A stretch of 64,000 nucleotides of DNA, taken from Frateuria hangzhouensis. GTDB lineage: Bacteria > Pseudomonadota > Gammaproteobacteria > Xanthomonadales > Rhodanobacteraceae. The notes beneath the pieces were generated by a model, which was given only the letters and a program-made list of their open reading frames with translations, was not told the DNA's origin and made no database searches. Position numbers and translations under genes: made by a program. The stretch covers positions 1-64,000 of the forward strand of contig NZ_JAPMIU010000011.1 of the NCBI RefSeq assembly GCF_026410505.1, in the 5' to 3' direction. Positions 32,709-41,523 of the stretch are shown here, one piece after another. Within the stretch, counting starts at the first letter, position 1. Every line of letters starts with the position of its first letter.

Positions 32709-33010
32709 CAGTGTTTCTCCTTCTTGCCTGCGCCGTTGCCGGCCGGGTGTTTGCCCGCGCCTGCACGCGGGGCATCGGACGAAATCGAAATGGTCCGCAC
32801 GTGTCCTTCCGGGGTGAGCACCTTGATGCGGTACTCGGTCCGCCGGCCGAACTTGCGCGGATCAGCCGACAATATCTTACCGCCGGTGTCCTGCTGCACC
32901 TTCGCCACCGCCTCTTCCAGGGTCAGCGGCGCCTTGTCCTGGGGCGAGGCCTGCACGGGGGCGGCCAGCAGCAAGGCCGGCAGGCTGGCGAGAAGCAATC
33001 GGGTAAACAT
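32708..33010 (-). CDS. PepSY-domain exported protein
   Basis: A 100-aa protein with a signal peptide (MFTRLLLASLPALLLAAPVQA) and a single PepSY domain: LTLEEAVAKVQQDTGGKILSA-type helix, then EYRIKVLTPEGHVRTISIS strands. The tail is Gly/Lys/His-rich (GAGKKEKH). PepSY proteins are often inhibitors or modulators of envelope proteases or kinases. It overlaps phoP (ATGA), so it may tune PhoQ signalling from the periplasm. The ATG at 33010 was chosen because upstream in-frame sequence lacks a signal peptide. Confidence 0.88.
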   Translation of the reverse strand: MFTRLLLASLPALLLAAPVQASPQDKAPLTLEEAVAKVQQDTGGKILSADPRKFGRRTEYRIKVLTPEGHVRTISISSDAPRAGAGKHPAGNGAGKKEKH

Positions 33011-33159
33011 CGATGGCAAGGTAGCGGCTCCAGCCCAAATAGCTAGCAGCCTAGGCAAACGGGCCTGAACCATGGCCGGATGGGCGCCGCCGGCATACCT
33101 TTCGGCCGCCCTGGCGAACACCTCCGGAACAGCGATGGGTCCGAGCACGTGATGGACGT

Positions 33160-34143
33160 TCATGCCGCGGCCCGACGACCGCTCGCGGCCTGTTCGAGCA
33201 GGCTCCAGCCGGCGCCCGGCAGGTGCGCTCCCTGGCTCAGCACGCGCCGGAACGTGCGCGCGCCCGGTTCGCCCTGGTACAGCCCCAGCAGGTGCCGGCT
33301 GATGTGCTTGAGCGCGGTGCCGCGACTGAGTTCCGCCTCGACGTAGGGCCGCAGGTGCGCGAGCACCTGCTCGCGCGTGGGCATCGGCACTCCGTACAGC
33401 GCCGACTCCAGCTGCGCAAGCATGTAGGGGTCGTGGTACGCGGCGCGGCCCAGCATCACGCCGTCGACCTGCGCCAGGTGCGCCTGCACCGCCTCGACGG
33501 TGGTGATGCCACCGTTGATCACCACGATCAACTCCGGAAACTCGCGCTTGAGGCGGTACACCCGCTCATAGTCCAGCGGCGGGATCTCGCGGTTCTCCTT
33601 CGGGCTCAGGCCCTGCAGCCAGGCCTTGCGGGCGTGCACCACCAGCACCTGCACGCCAGCCTCGATCATGGTTTCGGTGAAGCGCTGCAGGCCGGCGTAG
33701 TCGTCCTGGTCGTCCACGCCGATGCGGCACTTGACCGTCACCGGCACCTCCACCGCCGCACGCATGGCGCGGACGCAGTCGCCGACCAGCGCCGGCTCGC
33801 GCATCAGGCAGGCGCCGAAGCGGCCCGATTGCACGCGGTCGGACGGGCAGCCCACGTTGAGGTTGACCTCGTCGTAACCGGCCTGTGCCCCGAGCCGCGC
33901 CGCCTGCGCCAGTTCCTGCGGGTCGCTTCCACCCAGCTGCAGCGCCACGGGATGCTCCTGCTGGCTGTGTTCGAGCAAGCGCAACTGGCCGCCGCGCACC
34001 AGCGCGGCGCTGGTCACCATTTCGGTATACAGCCGTGCGTTGGGCGACAGCAGACGGTGGAAATAACGGCAATGCCGATCCGTCCAGTCCATCATCGGGG
34101 CGACGCAGAGGCGGAAGTCGGCGGGGGTGGCGGTCACACTCAT
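33160..34143 (-). CDS. dusA: tRNA-dihydrouridine synthase A
   Basis: A 327-aa flavoenzyme that reduces U20/U20a in tRNA D-loops. FMN-binding VAPMMDWTDRHCRYFHRLL at 14-32 is the DusA-specific start. The catalytic cysteine is C99 in NLNVGCPSDRVQSGRFGACL. VTVKCRIGVDDQDDY, VVHARKAWLQGLSPKENR and VINGGITT with GVMLGRAAYHDP complete the family motifs. Its stop is 149 bases upstream of the pepSY start on the same strand, so partial read-through into pepSY-phoPQ is possible. Confidence 0.95.
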   Translation of the reverse strand: MSVTATPADFRLCVAPMMDWTDRHCRYFHRLLSPNARLYTEMVTSAALVRGGQLRLLEHSQQEHPVALQLGGSDPQELAQAARLGAQAGYDEVNLNVGCPSDRVQSGRFGACLMREPALVGDCVRAMRAAVEVPVTVKCRIGVDDQDDYAGLQRFTETMIEAGVQVLVVHARKAWLQGLSPKENREIPPLDYERVYRLKREFPELIVVINGGITTVEAVQAHLAQVDGVMLGRAAYHDPYMLAQLESALYGVPMPTREQVLAHLRPYVEAELSRGTALKHISRHLLGLYQGEPGARTFRRVLSQGAHLPGAGWSLLEQAASGRRAAA

Positions 34144-34255
34144 GGCGCCATTGTACGGGGCGGGCGTGGCCGGTCGTGGCGGACGTCCTGATGAAAGTCG
34201 CCCGCAACGCCATCCACGCGGCGCGGGCGGGCCGGTACGCCGTGTCGCCCGCGGT

Positions 34256-35935
34256 TCAGACGCTCAGGACCGCCGCCACCGCCGGCTGCGCACAAAGGGC
34301 CTGCAGGCGATCGGCCAGGCGCAGGCTGAGCGCCACGATGGTGAAAGTGGGAAACGCCCAGCCGCCGGTAGGGAACACCGAACTGCCCGCGATGTGCAGG
34401 TTGTCCATGCCATGCACGCGGCAGTGCCGGTCGACCACGCCGTGGCGCGGATCGTCCGCCATCCGCGTGGTGCCCAGGTGGTGCGCGGTGCCCTGGACCC
34501 GCGGCGGCGTGCCGTCGTCGGCATCGACCCACGGCTCGGGCTGGAAGCGTCCGCCGCAGGCCCGCGCCAGTTCGTCGCCGAACAGGTGGGCGGCAGTGCG
34601 GTAGGTGTGGCGATCCAGTGCGGTGAGCCGCCAGTCGATGCAGACCTTGCGCTGGCCGAGGGCGTCGCGATCCTGGCCCAGCGTCACGCGGCTGTGCGGG
34701 TTGGGCGCCTGCTCGAAGTAGCCGACCAGGTCGACGTGGCTGCTGCGCACGGCCGGCTTGTCGGCCTTTTTGCGCACGAGCGCCCAGGCCACGTCGCCCA
34801 TGCCCAGACCCAGTTGCATGGCGAGCCTGGCCCAGGAGCCGGCGTCCGCCCTGGCCTCTGGCAGCGCCTCGTTGCGGGTGGCCGCGAACAGGTCGGACTC
34901 CAGCCGGCTCGCTTCGTCGCCGGCTACCGGGCGCATCGCCTTGCGCAGGCCGCGCAAGGCGCGCAGCCCCCGCGGCACCGGGCCTTCCACCGCAAACGGA
35001 TGGACCCGTCCGCTGAGCAGCCGATGCGTCCTCTGCGCCTGTTCCGACAGGCATATCTCCGGTATCGGCACGGTGCCCCGGGCACGCTCGCGGTCGTAGG
35101 GGCGCACCAGCCGGTCGAGCGCACCGCACGCCACCGTACCCAGCTTGCCGCTGGGATGATCCATGAAATAACGCCCGACCAGGTCGTGGGCGTTGCCCGG
35201 ACCGCCCGGGACCACCGCATCGGAAAGCAGCAGCAGCCGGGCATTCTCGATGCCGCCGCAGGCGAGCACGTAGTGGCGCGCACGCACCACCCCGCGGTGC
35301 CCGCCGAGCGAGCCGATGCGGGCGCCCCGCACCGCATCGCCGCCAGGGGCGATGTCCAGCTCCAGCAGGTTGGCGTGCAGCAGCACCGTGACATTGGGCT
35401 CGTGCGCCAGTTCGTCCAGGTAATCGCGCCCGAACAGCACCGGCGCGCGTATGAAAATCTGGTTGGTCAGCGTGCCGGCATCGAACGATATCGGCGCGCG
35501 CGCGGGCATCGAGCCGAATCCAAGGCCATCGATCGGGTGCGCCTGGATGCGGCAGATGTCACGCGCGCGTCGGTAATAGGGCTCCAGATCGGTCGCGGCG
35601 ATGGGCCATCCGCTATGCGCCACCCACTCGCGTGGACAAAGGTCCAGTGCGCTGAGCGGTATGCAACCACCGCCCCACAGATTGCAACTGCCGCCGAACG
35701 CGCGCATGCGCGATGTGCCCGGATCGAACGGCAACCCGTCGTCCGACGAATGCCCTTCGTACAGCGCCTGGCTGGATCGCTCGCCGGCCAGGCCGCCGCT
35801 TTCGAGCAGGCACACCCGCAGCGGCGTGCCGATGAAGGAACGGGCCATCGCGATGCCTGCCGCGCCCGCGCCCACGATACAGATATCCGCATCGAGCTCG
35901 GCTGCCGCCGAGCCCTCTAGGTAATCGACGATCAT
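34256..35935 (-). CDS. GMC-family FAD oxidoreductase
   Basis: A 559-aa flavoprotein of the glucose-methanol-choline family. FAD-binding DADICIVGAGAAGIAMARSF is at the N terminus, GGSCNLWGGGCIPLSALD is in the first third, and the C-terminal GMC domain has GTAHHLGTTRMADDP and the catalytic-end block DNLHIAGSSVFPTGGWAFPT. H near GTAHHLG fits the conserved active-site histidine region. The substrate is not predictable; sugar or sterol-like alcohols are typical. I favour the ATG at 35935, since the frame up to 36043 lacks conserved features. It is divergent from the EPS export operon across a 324-bp AT-rich gap and may belong to that island. Confidence 0.87.
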   Translation of the reverse strand: MIVDYLEGSAAAELDADICIVGAGAAGIAMARSFIGTPLRVCLLESGGLAGERSSQALYEGHSSDDGLPFDPGTSRMRAFGGSCNLWGGGCIPLSALDLCPREWVAHSGWPIAATDLEPYYRRARDICRIQAHPIDGLGFGSMPARAPISFDAGTLTNQIFIRAPVLFGRDYLDELAHEPNVTVLLHANLLELDIAPGGDAVRGARIGSLGGHRGVVRARHYVLACGGIENARLLLLSDAVVPGGPGNAHDLVGRYFMDHPSGKLGTVACGALDRLVRPYDRERARGTVPIPEICLSEQAQRTHRLLSGRVHPFAVEGPVPRGLRALRGLRKAMRPVAGDEASRLESDLFAATRNEALPEARADAGSWARLAMQLGLGMGDVAWALVRKKADKPAVRSSHVDLVGYFEQAPNPHSRVTLGQDRDALGQRKVCIDWRLTALDRHTYRTAAHLFGDELARACGGRFQPEPWVDADDGTPPRVQGTAHHLGTTRMADDPRHGVVDRHCRVHGMDNLHIAGSSVFPTGGWAFPTFTIVALSLRLADRLQALCAQPAVAAVLSV

Positions 35936-36259
35936 TCCATTGCCCCGATTGACCGAAAGGCTGCCCCCAGCGGGCGCGAGTATATGCCCGTGTTCTGCCT
36001 TGTGCGCGTGCCCGGCCCAAATGGCTTGGGACGCGCTTTCCATTCGGTTTCAACGCGTTCCCGGCGTTTGGCAAAGAAACGAAAACGCGCCGGCCATTCC
36101 AGAGGGACACGCCCCATGAAATAGCACATCGAAAAAACCCGGCCAGCCATTGTGAAAACCAACCCATTAACGCGTGACAGCACCTTCACAATTTGGCTGC
36201 AGCGTTCGCTTTTACTCTATGCTAACGTCAAAGTCTCAAAAACAATCGCCCAGGCCGCC
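35936..36259. promoter_or_regulatory. AT-rich divergent promoter region of the EPS island
   Basis: This 324-bp gap separates the GMC gene and the EPS export operon. From about 36115 to 36245 it is clearly richer in A+T than anything nearby. TTGGCT (36193-36198) and TATGCT (36218-36223) with a 19-base spacer are a poor sigma-70 candidate for the export operon. No palindrome of operator quality is obvious. No gene is seen, although an in-frame extension of the downstream ORF back to 36152 is open. If the GMC start is at 36043, its first 36 codons would lie in this interval. Confidence 0.4.
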
Positions 36260-36883
36260 ATGAACCGTTGCTGCCGTCTCGTTGCGTTGTTGTTTGTCTC
36301 CGTACTGGCCGGCTGCGCCTCCTCGGCCGGCACCCGTTCGGCGCCCACCCTCGATTCCGACCGCATGGCCGTCAGCGCTTACCACATCGGCGTGGACGAC
36401 CAGTTGCAGATTTCGGTTTGGCAGAATCCCGACCTGAGCGTCACGGTGCCGGTCCGCCCGGACGGAAAGATCACCGTGCCGCTGATCGGCGACGTCCAGG
36501 CCGGCGGCCAGACGCCCGAAGCCGTTGCCGCCACCATCCAGGGCAAGCTCAAGTCCTACGTGCGCGACCCGCAGGTGGCGGTGATCCTCACCCAGCTGCG
36601 CAGCCATGAATATCTGTCGCGGGTGCGCGTCACCGGCGCGGTACGTACGCCGGTATCGCTGCCCTATCGACAGGGCATGACCGTCCTTGACCTGGTGCTT
36701 GCCGCCGGCGGCACGACCGAGTTCGCCGCCCCGGACCGCACCGAGCTGTACCGCCGCGACGGCGATGGCGCCACCCAGGCGTACGCCGTGCAGTTGGGCA
36801 AGATCCTGCAAAAGGGCGAGCTGGCGACCAATTATCCGGTCCAGCCCGGCGACGTGGTCACCGTTCCACAACGCGCATTCTGA
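36260..36883 (+). CDS. Wza-like polysaccharide export lipoprotein
   Basis: A 207-aa outer-membrane lipoprotein. The lipobox is LAGC with C19. The polysaccharide export domain covers about 40-118 (YHIGVDDQLQISVWQNPDLS, VRPDGKITVPLIGDV), and one SLBB-like beta-grasp domain follows at about 121-205 (RVTGAVRTPVSLPYRQGMTV). At this size it corresponds to the short XrtA/PEP-CTERM-type export protein rather than to 380-aa Wza. It should form the outer-membrane exit of the EPS machine with the following chain-length protein. The ATG at 36260 is chosen because it begins the signal peptide MNRCCRLVALLFVSVLAGC. Confidence 0.9.
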   Translation: MNRCCRLVALLFVSVLAGCASSAGTRSAPTLDSDRMAVSAYHIGVDDQLQISVWQNPDLSVTVPVRPDGKITVPLIGDVQAGGQTPEAVAATIQGKLKSYVRDPQVAVILTQLRSHEYLSRVRVTGAVRTPVSLPYRQGMTVLDLVLAAGGTTEFAAPDRTELYRRDGDGATQAYAVQLGKILQKGELATNYPVQPGDVVTVPQRAF

Positions 36884-36939
36884 GAGCCCGGTACCGGGCT
36901 CTTGGCGGCAACACCGGGTCAATCACGACAGGGACTGCC

Positions 36940-38490
36940 ATGAACGAGCAACCCACCTCCCTCCAGGCTCTGGTGCCGGTGCTGGTCCACGAAGCGGGGC
37001 GGCGCCGCCTTGCGCTGGCCGGCATATTCGCGGCCATTGCGCTGGCCGCCCTGGCGGTCGGATTGCTCTGGCCCAAGAAATACGTCGCCTCCACCACGAT
37101 TCTGGTGCAGGAAAAAAGCATCATCACGCCGCTGATGGAGGGTGCCGCCACGCCCACCGGCAACGCCGACCGGGCCGGCATCGCGCGTGCCGTGATCCTG
37201 GGCAACAAGGTCATCGACCAGGTGTTTGCCGCCGGCGGCTGGGCGGCCACCCATCCTTCCCCGATCGAAAAGGAACGCATGATCGAGGACATCAAGGCAC
37301 GCACCAGCGTGCAGTTCTCGCGCGACAACCTGCTGACCATCAGTTACTTCGATTCCGACCCGCGGCGCGCCTATGAGGTGACCCGGCTGTTCGGCCAGCT
37401 GTTCATCAGCGAAAGCCTCGCCTCCAAGCAGCGCGAAAGCCGCGAAGCGTTCGAGTTCATCGATAGCCAGGTCGAGGCCTACCGGCAGAAACTGACCAGC
37501 GCGGAAAACAAGCTCAAGGCCTATCGCGAAGCCAACGCCGACGCACGGCCCGGCAGCGACGTGGCCACCCTCTCGCGCATCAACGACCTGCGTGCCCAGG
37601 TCGAGAACACGCGCATGGACCTGATGGAAAAGCGCTCGCAGGAAGCCTCGCTGGTGGCCCAGCTGTCCGGCGAATCCGAGATCACCGCCGTGCAGACGAC
37701 CGAAGGGGTCTATCACGCCCAGCTGGCCGAGCTGCAGGCACGCCTGGACAAGCTGCTGCTGAGCTACACGGCCGAGTATCCGGACGTGGTGCGGATCCGC
37801 CACCAGATGGAAGACGTGCAACGCCAGCTGGCCCAGGCCGAGCTGCGCAAACAGGGCGCGCAAGCGTCCGGCACGCCGACCGCGCTGGACAGCCACGCCC
37901 AGTTCAACCCGCTGTACCAGCAATTGAAGAGTCGCCTGTCGGCGCTGCGCGGCGAAGTGGCCGCGACCACCGCGCGCCTGGGCGCGACCGAAGCGATGCT
38001 CGGGAACGAGCTGGAACGCAGCCGGCACATCGCCGAATCGGCCAACGTCACCTCCGAGCTGACGCGCGACTACGACGTCAACCGGAACGTCTACCAGGAT
38101 CTGCTCAAGCGGCGGGAAAACGCGCGGGTCTCGATGAACCTCGAAGCGCGCCAGCGTGGCCTGACGTTCGTCGTGCAGAACGCCGCGGCGCTGCCGCTGG
38201 TGCCATCGGGGCTGCGCTTCATGCACTTCGGCCTGGCCGGCATGGCGCTGGCCTTCGCGGTGCCGTTCGGCTTGCTGTTCGGCGTCGCCCGCTACGACCC
38301 CAGGATACGCTCGGCCGAACAGCTGGGACGCCTGACCGGCCTGACCATGCTGGCTACGGTGCCGTACTACCCGACTGGCCAGGACCGGCGCCACCAGGCA
38401 ATGCAGAACAGCTTGCTGGCGTTGATCGTGTTTGCGGTGCTCGGCGCCTACCTGGTCGTTTTCTGGGTCAAGTTGCGGGGGCACGCATGA
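36940..38490 (+). CDS. GumC/Wzz-like chain-length determinant (XrtA-type)
   Basis: A 516-aa inner-membrane polysaccharide co-polymerase. Helix 1 is at about 22-44, the Wzz domain starts at KKYVASTTILVQEKSIITPL, and a long coiled-coil rich periplasmic part (about 165-390) has many Gln, Glu and Leu residues. Helix 2 is near 430-450 (FGLAGMALAFAVPFGLLFGV), and a third hydrophobic segment at 485-505 precedes a short cytoplasmic end. Three helices and the SAEQLGRLTGLTMLATVP block resemble the TIGR03007 group of PEP-CTERM loci. The stop overlaps the kinase-like gene (ATGA-type, 38487-38490). Confidence 0.9.
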   Translation: MNEQPTSLQALVPVLVHEAGRRRLALAGIFAAIALAALAVGLLWPKKYVASTTILVQEKSIITPLMEGAATPTGNADRAGIARAVILGNKVIDQVFAAGGWAATHPSPIEKERMIEDIKARTSVQFSRDNLLTISYFDSDPRRAYEVTRLFGQLFISESLASKQRESREAFEFIDSQVEAYRQKLTSAENKLKAYREANADARPGSDVATLSRINDLRAQVENTRMDLMEKRSQEASLVAQLSGESEITAVQTTEGVYHAQLAELQARLDKLLLSYTAEYPDVVRIRHQMEDVQRQLAQAELRKQGAQASGTPTALDSHAQFNPLYQQLKSRLSALRGEVAATTARLGATEAMLGNELERSRHIAESANVTSELTRDYDVNRNVYQDLLKRRENARVSMNLEARQRGLTFVVQNAAALPLVPSGLRFMHFGLAGMALAFAVPFGLLFGVARYDPRIRSAEQLGRLTGLTMLATVPYYPTGQDRRHQAMQNSLLALIVFAVLGAYLVVFWVKLRGHA

Positions 38491-39263
38491 ACAGCATGAA
38501 TTCGGCGCACGGCCTGGACGAGCACGCCGGCATGGACACCGCGCAGGTCACCGAACTGGCGCACCGGGCCTCCTCCAGCCATGCGATAGCGCGCATGGCC
38601 GAGGCCTCCGTCCTGGCTCCCGTGCAACTGGAACGGCGGCGCCTGATCCACCGGGACGAGTCGGTGCGCCGGCAGTCGGACGCCTTCCGCGAGATCCGCA
38701 CCCGCCTGCTGGGCATGGCCGACGGCCAGAACTTCATCACCCTGCTGGTCGCCGTCAGCCCGCGATCGGGCAGCAGCTTTGTGGCGCGCAACCTCGCCGC
38801 CGCGTTCGCCTTCGACGAGGCCAGGACCAGCCTGCTGATCGACTGCAATCTGCGCTATCCCGGGCAGCACAAGGCACTCGACGTCGACCCGGCATCGGGC
38901 GGGCTGATCGACTTTCTCGAATCGCCCGAGCGCGGCATCGGCGGCATGATCTACCCGACCGGCATCCCGCGTTTGCGGCTGCTGCCGGCCGGCAAGGCCC
39001 GCGAGAACGGCGCGGAATACTTCTCCTCGATGGCCATGCGCTCGGCGCTTGATGCGCTGCGCAATCGCTATCCGGACCGCTACATCTTTCTCGACGGGCC
39101 TGCCGCGGCGGGATCGCCGGACGCGCGCATCCTGTCCGACCTGGCCGACTTCGTGGTGTTGGTTGCCGGCTACGGCCGCGACACGGCCAAGGCGATCAGC
39201 CAGGCAGCGGCGAGCTTCGACCCCCGCAAGCTGGCCGGGGTGGTGTTCAACCACGCCCCCTGA
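38487..39263 (+). CDS. BY-kinase-like protein with degenerate Walker A motif
   Basis: A 258-aa cytoplasmic protein of the CpsD/TIGR03018 type that partners the chain-length protein. Walker A should read with GKS or GKT, but here VSPRSGSSFVARNLAAAFAF has Ser in place of the essential Lys. The A' motif is SLLIDCNLRYPGQ (Asp kept) and the B motif is YIFLDGPAAAG. The protein ends FNHAP without a tyrosine cluster. It may therefore be a non-catalytic regulator of polymerisation rather than a tyrosine kinase. It overlaps the upstream gene by four bases. Confidence 0.82.
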   Translation: MNSMNSAHGLDEHAGMDTAQVTELAHRASSSHAIARMAEASVLAPVQLERRRLIHRDESVRRQSDAFREIRTRLLGMADGQNFITLLVAVSPRSGSSFVARNLAAAFAFDEARTSLLIDCNLRYPGQHKALDVDPASGGLIDFLESPERGIGGMIYPTGIPRLRLLPAGKARENGAEYFSSMAMRSALDALRNRYPDRYIFLDGPAAAGSPDARILSDLADFVVLVAGYGRDTAKAISQAAASFDPRKLAGVVFNHAP

Positions 39264-39427
39264 CTTGCCGGACGGTCGGGGCGCGCGCGGGCTTGGGGGC
39301 GGTTGTGCACGTAGTGCCACGAACATCGAAGCGGCGTCGATCGCGATCGGCCGGGCAGCCGCTCCACGGTGATCGATGCTGCTGCACCAGACGGTTTGCC
39401 ACGGTCCACCTTTCAGGGATAGAGCGT

Positions 39428-40738
39428 ATGCCGGCACCCATCAAACTCGCGAGCGCCGTAGCGCTGGCCCTCTCCGGCGCCGCCGTCATGCCGGCCGTGG
39501 CCGGGACACTGGACTACACGCTGTACGGCGGCGTGGAGCACAGCGACAACATCGCCCTGGCGGCGGACGACCCGATCAGCCAGAACGTAGTGATCCCCGG
39601 CCTGAGCGTCGCCTACCTGCAGCAGGGATCGGAGCTGCAGGCCAACGTCGCCGGAAGGCTCGAGTACCGCGACTACCTGGGCAGCCGCTACACCGACCAG
39701 ACGCAGGTGCAGTTGGCCAGCCAGGCGAACTGGACGATCCTGCCGGCGCGACTGGACCTGGGCATACAGGATTACGCGGGCGTGCAGCCCATCGACCGGC
39801 TCAACAGCAACGCGCCGGACAACCAGCAGCAGACGAACGTGTTCACCTTCGGCCCCGCCCTGCACTTCCAGCTCGGCCCGTCCACGCGTGGGCAGGCGCA
39901 GCTGCACTACATCAACAGCTACGCGCAGAAGACCAAGGATTTCAATTCCCACCGCACCGAAGGCTCGCTGAGTCTGGTCAAGGACGTCAGCCCCACCGAC
40001 CGCGTGTCGGCTGCCCTGGAGGTCCAGCGCGTGTCGCTGACCGAGCGGGCCTCGAGCCCCGATTACGACCGCCGCGAACTGTTCGGTGGCTACGCGAGCA
40101 CGCTGTCGCGCCTGCAGATCGACCTGGCACTGGGCTGGTCGCAGATTGATTTCCAGCGCGCCGGTACGCCGACGGCCGACGGTCCGCTGGCGCGCCTGAC
40201 CCTCGACTACCACCCCAGCGAACGCAACACGCTGTCGATATCGGCGGCCCGGGAATATTCCGATGCGGCCGAGGACATACTCCAGCAACAACCGGTCGGC
40301 ATCCTCGAGGGCGCCGGCAGGGGCATCAACGTGAGCAACACGACGGTCGATTCCCAGGTCTATCTCGAACGCCGCCTCCGGCTCGCTTACGCCTTCAGCA
40401 GCGAACGGCTGACCTTCTCCATCGCGCCGCTGTATCGCAAGCTGGGCTACGTCAACGACCCCAGCCTGGACCAGACGACGCGCGGCGCCAGCATCGCCCT
40501 CGACTACCGGCTGCGCCCCACGCTCACGCTGTCCGCCATCGCATCAGGCGAGCGGCTGAACTATGACCGGCTCGAACGCCGGGACACGACCATCCATTAC
40601 GGGCTCGACCTGTCGCAGCAACGGACGCCCCATTGGGGCTGGCGGCTGTCCCTGCTGCGGCAACAGCGGCACAGCGACGAGCCCGGGCAGGGCTTCCACG
40701 AAAACCGGATCTACTTCGGAGTCATCTACACCCGATGA
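39428..40738 (+). CDS. EPS-associated outer-membrane beta-barrel protein
   Basis: A 436-aa exported protein with a signal peptide ending about AVAG. The remainder has alternating strands with many aromatic ends (LDYTLYGGVEHSDNI, LEYRDYLGSRYTDQT, NRIYFGVIYTR) and closes in an aromatic/Arg tail, as a beta-barrel should. Starting motifs GVEHSDN and late IHYGLDLSQQR are like the TIGR03016 group of PEP-CTERM-associated outer-membrane proteins, which are often next to the chain-length and kinase genes. It probably acts in EPS secretion or as the barrel partner of the Wza-like lipoprotein. The ATG at 39428 was chosen at the signal peptide. Confidence 0.85.
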   Translation: MPAPIKLASAVALALSGAAVMPAVAGTLDYTLYGGVEHSDNIALAADDPISQNVVIPGLSVAYLQQGSELQANVAGRLEYRDYLGSRYTDQTQVQLASQANWTILPARLDLGIQDYAGVQPIDRLNSNAPDNQQQTNVFTFGPALHFQLGPSTRGQAQLHYINSYAQKTKDFNSHRTEGSLSLVKDVSPTDRVSAALEVQRVSLTERASSPDYDRRELFGGYASTLSRLQIDLALGWSQIDFQRAGTPTADGPLARLTLDYHPSERNTLSISAAREYSDAAEDILQQQPVGILEGAGRGINVSNTTVDSQVYLERRLRLAYAFSSERLTFSIAPLYRKLGYVNDPSLDQTTRGASIALDYRLRPTLTLSAIASGERLNYDRLERRDTTIHYGLDLSQQRTPHWGWRLSLLRQQRHSDEPGQGFHENRIYFGVIYTR

Positions 40739-41523
40739 GCACGCGAACGGAGCGGGACGAACCCGGCTACTTCGGGCCCGGACAGGACCTGTTCGGCATC
40801 TACCATCCGGGCTGCCTCGGAGGCCGGCAGGCCGCGTTGCTGTGCCCTCCGCTGGGGCAGGACCTGATCCGCTGCCACCGGTTGTACCGGCAGCTGGCGC
40901 GGGCCCTGGCCAGCCTGGGGCTGGCGGTGTTGCGCTTCGATTACCACGGTACCGGGGACTCGGCCGGCGCCACCGGCGAGGTCGACTGGTCGCGCTGCCT
41001 GGCGGACGTCGCCACGGCGGCCGGGCAACTGCGCCTGCGCAGCGGCTGCGAGCAGGTGATCGGCTTCGGTGCCCGGCTCGGCGGCAGCCTGGCGCTCGCC
41101 GCCGCCGACCGTGCGCAGTTCGCCGAGCTCATCCTGTGGGATCCGGTACTCGACGGACCCGGCCATGTCGCTGCGCTGGACGCGCTGCAGTCCGCGCTGC
41201 GCCTGGACGGCAACCGCTTCGTCGCGCCGCGGCCGGCAGCCGCGCTGGCCGACCAATGGCAGGGCTTTGCCATCGGCGACGGCCTGCGCCAGCCGTTGGC
41301 CGGACTTCGCCTGGATCCGCCGCGCCGCCGTACCCTGCTGGTGTGCTCGAGTGCCGCCGATGGCAACGCCGACCACCATCGCTTCGCCGCCGCTGGCGCC
41401 GAGGTGGCCGCGCTGTCGCAACCCACGCCCTGGCAGGACCTGGCCCACCTGGAGACCGCAATCCAGTCGCACGAACTCATCGACATCGTGGGCCGCCGCG
41501 TGCAGGAGGCCACTTATGCATGA
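40735..41523 (+). CDS. Alpha/beta hydrolase-fold protein lacking the nucleophile serine (exosortase-associated hydrolase 2-like)
   Basis: A 262-aa alpha/beta hydrolase fold protein. FGIYHPG, ALLCPPLGQDLIRCHRLYRQ and LRFDYHGTGDSAG (oxyanion and strand-4 region) are characteristic of the serine aminopeptidase-like group that accompanies EPS loci. At the nucleophile elbow the sequence is GFGARLGGS, so the GxSxG serine is replaced by Arg, as remembered for the GLRLG form of exosortase-associated hydrolase 2 (TIGR03101). It may be a non-hydrolytic partner of the next protein. The start overlaps the barrel-gene stop, and the end overlaps the next gene by 8 bases. Confidence 0.8.
   Translation: MSTRTERDEPGYFGPGQDLFGIYHPGCLGGRQAALLCPPLGQDLIRCHRLYRQLARALASLGLAVLRFDYHGTGDSAGATGEVDWSRCLADVATAAGQLRLRSGCEQVIGFGARLGGSLALAAADRAQFAELILWDPVLDGPGHVAALDALQSALRLDGNRFVAPRPAAALADQWQGFAIGDGLRQPLAGLRLDPPRRRTLLVCSSAADGNADHHRFAAAGAEVAALSQPTPWQDLAHLETAIQSHELIDIVGRRVQEATYA

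Noticed and set aside
36152-36259. Upstream in-frame extension of the Wza-like gene
   Set aside because: The extra 36 residues would precede and disable the lipoprotein signal peptide; they also cover the AT-rich promoter region.
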